From Streptomyces sp. NBC_00554 (GTDB lineage Bacteria > Actinomycetota > Actinomycetes > Streptomycetales > Streptomycetaceae), in NCBI RefSeq assembly GCF_041431135.1, contig NZ_CP107799.1, positions 1,550,001 through 1,614,000 of the forward strand: a stretch of 64,000 nucleotides of DNA, given 5' to 3'. A model generated the notes under the pieces. It saw only the letters and a list, made by a program, of their open reading frames with translations, was not told the origin of the DNA and ran no database searches. Each line of letters begins with the position of its first letter. Position 1 is the stretch's first letter. Positions 24,450 through 32,592 of the stretch are shown one piece after another. Both the position numbers and the translations under genes were made by a program.

Positions 24450-26135
24450 GTGCGCATCGACTTCTTCAGGCGTTCCAGACGTCGCTTCTTCGCTCTGCTC
24501 GGCACCGCCGCCCTGGCTCTGGCCGGGGCGGTCGCCCTGCCCACCACGGCCCACGCGGCCAACATCCTCACCAACCCCGGCTTCGAGTCGGGCGTCCTCT
24601 CCCCCTGGTCCTGCACCGGGAACCTGGGCTCGATCGTCTCCACCCCCGTGCACGGCGGCACCAAGGCCCTTGCGGGGGCGGCGAGTTCGAGCAACAACGC
24701 CAAGTGCAGCCAGACCGTCGCCGTCCAGCCGAACACGGCGTACGCCCTGACGGGCTGGGTGCGCGGCAGCTATGTGTACCTGGGCGTGGAGGGCGGCGCC
24801 GCGACCTGGACGACGTCCACGGCGGCGTACAGCCAGCTCACCGTGAACTTCACGACCGGTGCCTCGCAGACCAGCGCCACGATCTACACGCACGGCTGGT
24901 ACGGCCAGGGCACCTACTACGCCGACGACGTCAGCCTTGACGGACCGGGCGGCGGCGGTGGCTCGGACACCCAGGCGCCGACCGCGCCGACGAACCTCAC
25001 CTCCCCCGCCAAGACCTCCTCCAGTGTGTCCCTGTCGTGGGGCGCCTCGAGCGACAACGTCGGCGTCACCGGCTACAACGTCTACAGCGGCGCCAACCAG
25101 GTGCTCACCGTGTCGGGCACGACCGCGACCGTGAGCGGTCTGTCGCCGAGCACGGCGTACACCTTCACCGTGCGGGCGCGGGACGCGGCCGGGAACGTCT
25201 CCGCCGCCTCCAACTCCCTTTCCGTGACGACGAACGCGGGCACCCCCGGCACCACCTTCAAGCAGGCGGCGCCGTACCTCTACCTCGGCTGGGGCGATCC
25301 GCCGGCCGTGAGTACCGTGATGAACTCGACCGGGATCAAGTGGTTCACGATGGCGTTCATCCTCTCCTCGGGCGGCTGCAGCCCGGCCTGGGACGGGAGT
25401 CGCGCGCTGACCGGCGGCAACGACCAGTCGGTCATCAACTCCATCCGCGCCGCGGGCGGTGACATCGTGCCCTCGATCGGCGGCTGGAGCGGCAACAAGC
25501 TCGGGCCGAACTGCTCGACGCCTGAGGCGCTGGCGGGCGCATACCAGCAGGTGATCAACGCTTACGGGCTCAAGGCGATCGACATCGACATCGAGAACAC
25601 CGACGAGTTCGAGAACGAGGTCGTCCAGGACCGCATCCTCAACGCCCTGAAGATCGTCAAGGCGAACAACCCGGGGCTGCGCACGATCATCACCTTCGGT
25701 ACGACGACGACGGGCCCGACCTACTGGGGCAACCGGCTCATCGAGCGTGCCTCGGCGCTGGGCGCCAACATCGACGTCTTCACGATCATGCCGTTCGACT
25801 TCGGCGGCGGCGCCGACATGTACGGCAACACGGTGAACGCCACCGAGGGGCTGAAGACCAAGCTGAAGTCCACCTTCGGCTGGGACGACACCACGGCGTA
25901 CGCGCACATCGGGATCTCCGGCATGAACGGGCTCAGCGACCAGCAGGAGCTCACCTCACCGACGACCTGGACCCAGATCCGCGACTGGGCGAACTCGCAC
26001 CACATCGCCCGGCTCGCCTTCTGGTCGGTCAACCGCGACCGGCCCTGCGCCGGTGGCGGAGTGGTCAGCAACTGCTCCGGCATCAGCCAGAACAACTGGC
26101 AGTTCACGTCCATCACGGCCGGCTTCACCGGCTGA
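24450..26135 (+). CDS. Secreted GH18 chitinase with N-terminal carbohydrate-binding and FnIII domains
   Basis: Hydrolyses chitin outside the cell. The 561-residue precursor has an Arg-rich signal peptide ending near TTAHA. A CenC-like binding module follows (NILTNPGFESG, about residues 34-170), then a Gly linker, one fibronectin III domain (about 175-265) and the GH18 barrel. The catalytic motif reads IDIDIENTDEFE, with SIGGWSG before it. The GTG at 24450 follows GGGAG. The promoter carries DasR-like boxes and the gene ends in a strong bidirectional hairpin. Confidence 0.93.
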   Translation: MRIDFFRRSRRRFFALLGTAALALAGAVALPTTAHAANILTNPGFESGVLSPWSCTGNLGSIVSTPVHGGTKALAGAASSSNNAKCSQTVAVQPNTAYALTGWVRGSYVYLGVEGGAATWTTSTAAYSQLTVNFTTGASQTSATIYTHGWYGQGTYYADDVSLDGPGGGGGSDTQAPTAPTNLTSPAKTSSSVSLSWGASSDNVGVTGYNVYSGANQVLTVSGTTATVSGLSPSTAYTFTVRARDAAGNVSAASNSLSVTTNAGTPGTTFKQAAPYLYLGWGDPPAVSTVMNSTGIKWFTMAFILSSGGCSPAWDGSRALTGGNDQSVINSIRAAGGDIVPSIGGWSGNKLGPNCSTPEALAGAYQQVINAYGLKAIDIDIENTDEFENEVVQDRILNALKIVKANNPGLRTIITFGTTTTGPTYWGNRLIERASALGANIDVFTIMPFDFGGGADMYGNTVNATEGLKTKLKSTFGWDDTTAYAHIGISGMNGLSDQQELTSPTTWTQIRDWANSHHIARLAFWSVNRDRPCAGGGVVSNCSGISQNNWQFTSITAGFTG

Positions 26136-26148
26136 AACGCACAAAAGA

Positions 26149-26178
26149 GGGTGCCCGGCCGATGGAGGCCGGGCACCC
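26149..26178. terminator. Bidirectional terminator hairpin between chitinase and alpha-mannosidase
   Basis: GGGTGCCCGGCC (26149-26160) pairs perfectly with GGCCGGGCACCC (26167-26178) around GATGGA. It lies between two convergent stops. An AAAAGAG run on the left gives a U-rich tail for the minus transcript. Confidence 0.85.
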
Positions 26179-26187
26179 TCGTGTGTT

Positions 26188-29100
26188 CTACGGGCGCCGC
26201 GCCAGCCGCAGCGTCTGCACCTCGAACGGCCGCAGCGAGACCGCCACCGTGTCGCCGTCCACCGCGGCCTCGGCTCCCTCGAAGGGGCGCTCAAGGAGGT
26301 CGGTCAACTCGGCCCCGGCGAGCGGGAAACCGGTGCGCAGAACACCCTCCCCGCGACCGCCCCGGGACTCGTAGAGGCGTACGACGACATCGCCCGAGGC
26401 GTCATCGGCGAGCTTGACCGCCTCGATCGTCACGCCCTCACCCTCGACGGACACGACGGGTTCGGTCGGCCCGGCCTCCGCCACCCGCAGGGGCAGGTTG
26501 AGCGAGTAGCCCTCCGCGACCGCGTCCTCGATGCTCGCCCCGGGAAGGAGCGAGTACGTGAAGCGGTGCTTGCCCTGGTCGGCTTCGGGGTCGGGGACAC
26601 GCGGGGCGCGCACCAGGGAGAGCCGGACGGTCGTCGTCGTACCGCCGTCCTCGCGGACCGTGCGGGAGACGTCGTGGCCGTACGTCGAGTCGTTGATGAC
26701 CGCAACGCCGTAGCCGGGTTCGCCGATGTGCACCCAGCGGTGGCCGTACACCTCGAAGCGGGCCGCCTCCCAGCTGGTGTTCGTGTGGGTGGGGCGCTGG
26801 ACGTGGCCGAACTGGATCTCGGCGGAGGAGTGCGGGGCCCGGATGTCCACCGGGAAGCCGGCCTTGAGGAACTTCTCGGCCTCGTGCCAGTCGATCTCCG
26901 TCTCGAAGTCGATGCGCGGGCTGCCCGCGCGGACGGTGATCGTCTGGACGATCCGCGACCCCTTGCCGAAGGCGCGCTCCACCCGGATCGCGCCGAGCAG
27001 CGGGTCCTCGTCGACGACCGTGATCGAGGCGGCGTCCAGGAGGTCCGTGTAGCGGTTCTTGTAGTGCTTGTCGACGTCCCAGGCGTCCCAGTAGTTGGGG
27101 AGGTCGCTGTGCAGGCGGAGCAAGTTGCCCTTGTCGGCGAGGACTTCGCGGTTCGCCTTGAGGTCGCGTACCGAGGCGAGCGTGCCGTCCTCCGCCAACT
27201 CGACGCGTACCAGGCCGTTTTCGAGGACGCGGCCGATGACCGTCACCGGGTGCGGGGACTCGGCGACCGCGAGGGGGGCGCTGCCGCTCGCCGGTACCTC
27301 CGCGTACATCGGGACGCCCGTGGACGTACGGACCACCTCGGCCCGGTCGTACGGACTCGTGTTGAAGACCCGGGTCTCCCCCGCGCCGAGCGCGGCCAGC
27401 GCCTCGGCCGTCAGCACCTCCAACTCCTCGGCCACGCGGGCGTATTCGGCCTCCGCCTCGCGGTGCACCCAGGCGATCGAGGACCCCGGCAGGATGTCGT
27501 GGAACTGGTGGAGCAGAACCGTCTTCCAGAGCCGGTCGAGCTTCTCGTACGGGTAGGAGTAGCCCGGCGCGTGCAGCGCGGCGGTGGTCGCCCACAACTC
27601 GGCCTCGCGGAGCCGGTGTTCACTCCTGCGGTTGCCCTGCTTGGTGCGGGCCTGGGAGGTGTAGGTCGCGCGGTGCAGCTCCAGGTAGAGCTCGCCGACC
27701 CAGACCGGGGCGTCCGGGTACTCCTCGCGCGCGGCGGCGAAGAACGCGTCGGGGTGCTCGACGACGACCTTCGCCGAACCCTCCAAGTCGGCCAGCCTGC
27801 GCGCCCGTTCCATGATCTCGCGGGTGGGACCGCCGCCGCCGTCGCCCCAGCCGAAGGGGGCGAGCGAGCGCGTGCCGCGGCCCTTGTCGGCGTAGTTGCG
27901 GACGGCGCGGGACATCTCCTCGCCACTGAAGCGGGCGTTGTAGGTGTCGACCGGCGGGAAGTGCGTGAAGATGCGCGTGCCGTCGATGCCCTCCCACCAG
28001 AAGGTGTGGTGGGGCAGCTTGTTGGTCTGGTTCCAGGAGAGCTTCTGGGTCAGGAACCACTCGTTGCCGGCGAGCTTGGCGAGCTGCGGGTAGGCGGCGT
28101 TGTAGCCGAAGGAGTCAGGCAGCCAGACACCCTTGGTCTCGACGCCGAAGTGCTCGATGAAGAACCGCTTGCCGTGGACGAGCTGGCGGGCGAGCGCCTC
28201 ACCGCCGGGCAGGTTGCCGTCGGCCTCGACCCACATGCCGCCGACCGGCGCCCACTGTCCGCGCTTCACCGACTCCTGGATACGGGCCCAGACCTGCGGG
28301 TAGTTGTCGCGCACCCATTCGTACTGCTGGGCCTGCGAACAGGCGAAGATGAACTCCTCGTACTCGTCGGCGAGCGAGGTGACGTTCGAGAAGGTGCGGG
28401 ACGTCTTGCGCTTGGTCTCGCGGATCGGCCACAGCCAGGCGGAGTCGATGTGCGCGTGGCCGACGCCGGAGAGGGTGTGGGCGCTGGCGTGCGCGGGCTT
28501 GGACAGTACGGGCACGAGGGCGGCGCGGACCTCGGCCGCCGAGCCGGAGATGTCGTCCAGGTCCAGGAGGTCCAGGGCGTGGTCGAGCGCGTGCATGATC
28601 TCGTGGCGGCGCGGGTCCTGCTCGTTCAGCTCCAGCATCAGTTCGCGCAGCACCTGGATGTCCAGGTCGAGGTGCCAGACCTCTTCGTCCAGGACGGCGA
28701 TGTCGGCGCGGCGGAAGGTGTAGAGAGGCTTGTCGCCTGCCGTGAGGACGTCGCCGAGCGGGGTCGGACGGGCGAAGTCGTTGGCCAGGATGTCCGGGTT
28801 GGACGCCGCCTCGACCAGGTAGTCGATCTCCTCGCCGCCCGTCGCCGGGTTGGCGATCGCCACGTACTGGTTGAGCGGGTTGACCGCCTTCAGCGGGGTG
28901 CCGTCCGTGAGGTGGACGAGCGCCTCGGCCTGGTTGCCGGGCCAGTCGCCGGTGAAGCCGAGGTCGATGACGGCCTCGACGCGCTTGCCGGTCCACTCGG
29001 GCGGCACGGTGCCACGCATCCGGAACCAGGTGGTGCCCCACGGCGGGCCCCAGGGGGTGTCCATGGCGAAGGGCTTGTACGAGGCGGAGGCGGCCTCCTC

Positions 29101-29235
29101 GAACGGGACGGGCTCACCGGGAGCCTGCCAGGCCTCGACCTCGAAGGGCACGGACGCGGCATAGGTCGCGGGCTTGATGCGCTGGTCGTGGACGCGCGCG
29201 ACGCGCTCCTCGATACGGCGGCGTTCGTCATGCAT
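26188..29235 (-). CDS. Alpha-mannosidase (GH38)
   Basis: A large cytosolic glycosidase of 1,015 residues that trims alpha-linked mannose. The metal-binding GVGHAHIDSAWLWP starts the catalytic domain and the nucleophile Asp lies in VWLPDSFGYNAAYP; mannosidase middle and C-terminal beta domains follow. The ATG at 29235 has GGAGA at ideal spacing. It is the last gene of DeoR-GH4-GH38, 28 bp after the GH4 stop. The GH4 end and this leader share a GGAAAGCGCTTA motif. Confidence 0.93.
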   Translation of the reverse strand: MHDERRRIEERVARVHDQRIKPATYAASVPFEVEAWQAPGEPVPFEEAASASYKPFAMDTPWGPPWGTTWFRMRGTVPPEWTGKRVEAVIDLGFTGDWPGNQAEALVHLTDGTPLKAVNPLNQYVAIANPATGGEEIDYLVEAASNPDILANDFARPTPLGDVLTAGDKPLYTFRRADIAVLDEEVWHLDLDIQVLRELMLELNEQDPRRHEIMHALDHALDLLDLDDISGSAAEVRAALVPVLSKPAHASAHTLSGVGHAHIDSAWLWPIRETKRKTSRTFSNVTSLADEYEEFIFACSQAQQYEWVRDNYPQVWARIQESVKRGQWAPVGGMWVEADGNLPGGEALARQLVHGKRFFIEHFGVETKGVWLPDSFGYNAAYPQLAKLAGNEWFLTQKLSWNQTNKLPHHTFWWEGIDGTRIFTHFPPVDTYNARFSGEEMSRAVRNYADKGRGTRSLAPFGWGDGGGGPTREIMERARRLADLEGSAKVVVEHPDAFFAAAREEYPDAPVWVGELYLELHRATYTSQARTKQGNRRSEHRLREAELWATTAALHAPGYSYPYEKLDRLWKTVLLHQFHDILPGSSIAWVHREAEAEYARVAEELEVLTAEALAALGAGETRVFNTSPYDRAEVVRTSTGVPMYAEVPASGSAPLAVAESPHPVTVIGRVLENGLVRVELAEDGTLASVRDLKANREVLADKGNLLRLHSDLPNYWDAWDVDKHYKNRYTDLLDAASITVVDEDPLLGAIRVERAFGKGSRIVQTITVRAGSPRIDFETEIDWHEAEKFLKAGFPVDIRAPHSSAEIQFGHVQRPTHTNTSWEAARFEVYGHRWVHIGEPGYGVAVINDSTYGHDVSRTVREDGGTTTTVRLSLVRAPRVPDPEADQGKHRFTYSLLPGASIEDAVAEGYSLNLPLRVAEAGPTEPVVSVEGEGVTIEAVKLADDASGDVVVRLYESRGGRGEGVLRTGFPLAGAELTDLLERPFEGAEAAVDGDTVAVSLRPFEVQTLRLARRP

Positions 29236-29254
29236 AGGAAGTCTCCAGGAAAGT

Positions 29255-29266
29255 GGAAAGCGCTTA
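29255..29266. promoter_or_regulatory. GAAAGCGCTT-type palindromic site 1
   Basis: GGAAAGCGCTTA overlaps the GH4 stop just upstream of the mannosidase gene. It matches sites at 31482-31491 and 32556-32566 and resembles LacI-family operators, although no LacI gene is in the window. Confidence 0.4.
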
Positions 29267-30601
29267 CTTAAGGTACGCCAAGCCTGGGTGGACCGAGGTG
29301 TAGCCATCGACCAGTCTGCGCGCGACGTTCACGGAGTCCACCAGCGGGTGCAGGGCGAAGGCCTTCACCGCGGTCGTGCGCGAGCCCGACTCGGCCGTGG
29401 CCAGGACCTCCCGCTCCACCGCCTTGACCGCGCAGACCAGTCCGGTGGCGTGGTCGGGCAGCGGGTCGACGGCGACGGGGTGCGCGCCGTTGGCGTCGAC
29501 ATGGCAGGGCACCTCGATGACGGCCTCGGAGTCGAGGACGGAAAGGGTGCCGCGGTTGCGCACGTTGAGGATCAGGGTGGTGCGCTCGTCGCGGGCGATG
29601 GCCCGCATCAGGGCGAGCGCGACCTTCTCGTAGCCGCCGGAGAGGTCGTCGGCGTCGCGTTCGCCCGCGTCGGCCACGTCCCGGTTCTCCGCCATGTAGG
29701 TGGCCTCGCGCTCGGCGCGTGTACGGTCCCAGGCGGTCAGCGCGGCGGCGTCCGGGCGCTTCATCTCGTCGTAGAACGCGGCCTGCTGGTCGCGCAGGAA
29801 CGCCCCACGGGTCTTCTCCACCTGCTGGTAGGCCCGTACGGCCTCGCGGTTGAAGTAGTAGTAGTGCAGGTACTCGTTCGGGATCGCGCCCAGGGATTGG
29901 AGCCACTCCGGGCCGAAGAGCTTGCCCTCCTCGAAGGAGCCAAGCAGCTCCTGGTCGGCGAGCAGCCGCGGGAGTTCGTCGCGGCCCGCGACGCGCAGAC
30001 CGCGTACCCAGCCGAGGTGGTTGAGGCCGACGTAGTCGATCCAGGCCTCGCGCGGGTTGGCGCCGAGGACCTGGGCGATACGGCGGCCGAGGCCGACCGG
30101 AGAGTCGCAGATGCCGATCACGCGGTCGCCGAGGTGGCGGGACATGGCCTCGGTGACCAGGCCTGCCGGGTTGGTGAAGTTGATGACCCAGGCGTCGGGG
30201 GCGAGGCGGGCCACGCGTCGTGCGATGTCTACGGCGACGGGCACCGTGCGCAGGCCGTACGCGATGCCGCCGGCGCCGACCGTCTCCTGCCCGAGGACAC
30301 CCTCGTCCAGGGCGACCCGCTCGTCGGCCGCGCGCCCTTCGAGTCCGCCGACGCGGATCGCCGAGAACACGAAGTCGGCGCCGCGCAGGGCGTCGTCGAG
30401 GTCGGTGGTGGCGGTGACCTCGGGAGCGTCCGGGTCCCCGGCGGCCTGCTCGGCGAGCACGCGGGTCACGGCGGAGAGCCGTCCCGCGTCCAGGTCGTGC
30501 AGCACGACCTGGGTGACGCGGCCCTCGGCTCGGTCCCCGAGGAGCGCTCCGTACACGAGCGGCACCCGGAATCCGCCGCCACCCAGAATCGTCAGCTTCA
30601 C
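29264..30601 (-). CDS. GH4 family NAD-dependent glycosidase (6-phospho-beta-glucosidase-like)
   Basis: A 445-residue enzyme of the unusual GH4 family, which uses NAD+ and a divalent metal in a redox-elimination mechanism. An N-terminal Rossmann motif LGGGGFRVP is followed by the VINFTNPAG loop, GICDSP with the metal-binding Cys, and GLNHLGWV with the metal-binding His. The GTG start overlaps the DeoR stop by 4 bp. Many GH4 enzymes act on 6-phospho sugars, yet this locus has an ABC importer and a PfkB kinase rather than a PTS. Substrate remains open. Confidence 0.87.
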   Translation of the reverse strand: MKLTILGGGGFRVPLVYGALLGDRAEGRVTQVVLHDLDAGRLSAVTRVLAEQAAGDPDAPEVTATTDLDDALRGADFVFSAIRVGGLEGRAADERVALDEGVLGQETVGAGGIAYGLRTVPVAVDIARRVARLAPDAWVINFTNPAGLVTEAMSRHLGDRVIGICDSPVGLGRRIAQVLGANPREAWIDYVGLNHLGWVRGLRVAGRDELPRLLADQELLGSFEEGKLFGPEWLQSLGAIPNEYLHYYYFNREAVRAYQQVEKTRGAFLRDQQAAFYDEMKRPDAAALTAWDRTRAEREATYMAENRDVADAGERDADDLSGGYEKVALALMRAIARDERTTLILNVRNRGTLSVLDSEAVIEVPCHVDANGAHPVAVDPLPDHATGLVCAVKAVEREVLATAESGSRTTAVKAFALHPLVDSVNVARRLVDGYTSVHPGLAYLK

Positions 30602-31386
30602 GCTGTTTCCGCCTTTCCTGTCACGACCACTTGCACGCCCGCTTCCTCCAGGGAGGACCGCGTCGCCGCGTCCACCGGCGCGTTCGTCACCACCACGTCC
30701 AGGTCCTCGGGACCGCAGACCTTCGCCATGCCGGTCCCGGGGAACTTCGCCCGGTCGGCGAGCAGGACCACCCGCTCCCCCGCCTTGATCATGGCGCGCT
30801 TGACCGGCACCTCGACGACGGTCGTGTCCATCACCTGGCCGCCCGGCCGTATGCCGCTGGTGCCGAGGAAGACCCAGTCCGCGTGCAGCTGGCGCAGATT
30901 GTCCTCGGTGAGAAAGCCGACCAGGGAGCGGTACTCGCGGCGGACCATGCCGCCGAGCAGCACCAGCTCGATGCCCTCGTCGTCCACCAGCTCCTCGAAG
31001 ACCACCAGATTGCTGGTGATCACGGTGATCCGGCGGCCGTGCAGCTGTCTGGCCAGCCGGTACGCGGTGGTGCCGATGTCGAGCAGGACGGACTGGCCGT
31101 CCTGGACCATCGACGCCGCCTTGGCCGCTATGGCGTCCTTCTCGGCCACGCGGACCTCGGCGACCTCGGCGAAGGGCTGGTCGCCCTCGTCCACGACGGC
31201 GCCGCCGTGCACCCGCGTCAGCAGCCCTTCCTCCTCCAGTCTCACCAGGTCACGGCGGACCGTGGCCGGGCTCACACCCAGTTGTTCGGAGAGATCGGTC
31301 ACGGCCGCGGGGCCCCCTGAACGCAGGGCCCGCAGGATGAGTTGATGTCGTCGCTCTGCCAGCACGTCGTGAACAGTACTCGTCAT
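30598..31386 (-). CDS. DeoR-family transcriptional regulator
   Basis: A 262-residue repressor. The N-terminal DeoR helix-turn-helix (VTDLSEQLGVSPATVRRDLVRLEEEGL, with RVHGGAV after it) precedes a C-terminal sugar-phosphate sensor domain (SVLLDIGTTAYRLARQL, VITSNLVVFEEL). ATG 31386 was chosen over a TTG two codons earlier. It begins the leftward glycosidase operon and is divergent from the kinase-ABC genes over about 105 bp, so it probably controls both directions in response to a sugar phosphate made by the PfkB kinase. Confidence 0.9.
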   Translation of the reverse strand: MTSTVHDVLAERRHQLILRALRSGGPAAVTDLSEQLGVSPATVRRDLVRLEEEGLLTRVHGGAVVDEGDQPFAEVAEVRVAEKDAIAAKAASMVQDGQSVLLDIGTTAYRLARQLHGRRITVITSNLVVFEELVDDEGIELVLLGGMVRREYRSLVGFLTEDNLRQLHADWVFLGTSGIRPGGQVMDTTVVEVPVKRAMIKAGERVVLLADRAKFPGTGMAKVCGPEDLDVVVTNAPVDAATRSSLEEAGVQVVVTGKAETA

Positions 31387-31396
31387 TCTCAATCAT

Positions 31397-31416
31397 TTCT
31401 ATGCTCAGTTCTGCTC
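31397..31416. promoter_or_regulatory. Short direct repeat in the DeoR/PfkB divergent promoter region
   Basis: TTCTATGCTC (31397-31406) is followed by TTCTGCTC (31409-31416). DeoR regulators often bind short direct repeats; this is only a candidate. Confidence 0.3.
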
Positions 31417-31481
31417 GACTATTGCCAAATGGCTGGAAGGCGCGCACGATCCTGTGCACCGCTTGCAGACTTTTGACGAGA

Positions 31482-31491
31482 GGAAGCGCTC
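31482..31491. promoter_or_regulatory. GAAAGCGCTT-type palindromic site 2
   Basis: GGAAGCGCTC lies directly before the PfkB GTG start and overlaps its GAGAGGAAG ribosome site, so a bound protein could block expression there. Confidence 0.35.
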
Positions 31492-32499
31492 GTGGGTGAC
31501 GAACGGCCCGATGTACTGCTCACCGGGCTGCTCTTCTACGACCTGGTCCTCACCGGGCTGGGCAAGCCGCCGACCCCCGGCGAGGAGATCTGGACCGAGG
31601 GCATGGGCGTGAGCCCCGGCGGCATCGCCAACCTGGCCGTGGCGGCCTCCCGCTTCGGCCTGCGCACCTCCCTGGCCACCGTTTTCGGCGACGACTACTA
31701 CGGCTCGTACTGCCGCACGGTCCTCGCCGGCCAGGAGGGCGTCGACCTCTCGCTCTCCCGCACCGCGGACGGCTGGCACACCCCGGTCACCGTCTCGCTC
31801 GCACACGGCAACGACCGCGCCCTGGTCACCCACGGCCAGGAACCGCCGTACTCGCAGGACGAGCTGATGGGCGACCCGCCCGAGGCGCGCACGGCCCTCG
31901 TGCACATCGAGGCCGAACCGCGCGCCTGGCTCGCCAAGGCGGCCGCGAACGGCACCCAGATCTACGCGGACGTCGGCTGGGACCCCACCCAGCAGTGGTC
32001 CACGGACCTCCTCGACCAGCTCTCCCTGTGCCACGCCTTCCTCCCCAACGAGGCCGAGGCGATGGCCTACACCCGCACCGACAGCGCGGTCGCGGCGCTC
32101 GGCACGCTCACCGAACTCGTGCCGGTCGCCGTGATCACCCGGGGCGGCGACGGCGCGGTCGCGGTGGACCAGACGACGGGCGAGTACGCCGAAGTACCTG
32201 CCCTGGACATCGATGTCCTGGACGCGACGGGCGCCGGGGACGTCTTCGGCGCGAGTTTCGTCGCGGCCTCGCTCGGCGGCTGGCCGCTGGAGGAACGGCT
32301 GCGCTTCGCGGTGCTCGCCGCCGGGCTCTCCGTGCAGCGGCACGGCGGCGCGCTTGCGGCGCCCGGCTGGTACGGCGTCCACCGCTGGTGGCACTCCCTC
32401 CAGGATCCCGAACTGCGGCGCGCGTACGGCTTCCTGGCCGAGCGGATCCCGGCCGACCCCGGCCCGCCCGTCCGGTACGCACCCGTCACCCCCCACTGA
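31492..32499 (+). CDS. PfkB-family carbohydrate kinase
   Basis: A 335-residue ribokinase-fold kinase. Motif 1 is GGIANLAVAASRFG and motif 2, with the catalytic Asp, is DATGAGDVFGASF. It starts the rightward operon kinase-SBP-permeases-GH2 and is divergent from DeoR. It could phosphorylate the imported sugar, giving the DeoR effector or a phospho-glycoside for the GH4 enzyme. The GTG at 31492 follows GAGAGGAAG. Confidence 0.88.
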   Translation: MGDERPDVLLTGLLFYDLVLTGLGKPPTPGEEIWTEGMGVSPGGIANLAVAASRFGLRTSLATVFGDDYYGSYCRTVLAGQEGVDLSLSRTADGWHTPVTVSLAHGNDRALVTHGQEPPYSQDELMGDPPEARTALVHIEAEPRAWLAKAAANGTQIYADVGWDPTQQWSTDLLDQLSLCHAFLPNEAEAMAYTRTDSAVAALGTLTELVPVAVITRGGDGAVAVDQTTGEYAEVPALDIDVLDATGAGDVFGASFVAASLGGWPLEERLRFAVLAAGLSVQRHGGALAAPGWYGVHRWWHSLQDPELRRAYGFLAERIPADPGPPVRYAPVTPH

Positions 32500-32530
32500 A
32501 TCCGTCCGCACCACCTCGTCCCCCACTGAA
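32470..32530. repeat. Probable 30-bp degenerate duplication of the PfkB gene 3' end
   Basis: GTCCG...CCCCACTGAA occurs at 32470-32500 (true gene end, TPH then TGA) and again at 32504-32530. The copies differ by small gaps, so this case is weaker than the other three in the window. Confidence 0.45.
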
Positions 32531-32555
32531 CCTTCTGATCGGCACCTCTCGTACA

Positions 32556-32566
32556 GAAAGCGCTTC
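32556..32566. promoter_or_regulatory. GAAAGCGCTT-type palindromic site 3
   Basis: GAAAGCGCTTC lies upstream of the substrate-binding protein gene, with a second half GCGCTTCGAAG just after it. This suggests a separate control point for the transporter. Confidence 0.45.
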
Positions 32567-32592
32567 ATGGCGCTTCGAAGAACCGAAAGGCG

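Noticed and set aside
26053..29271. A 1,072-residue open frame on the plus strand
   Set aside because: It runs antisense through the GH38 gene, is rich in Arg/Val/Gly/Asp with no domain, and is a GC-bias shadow of the mannosidase.
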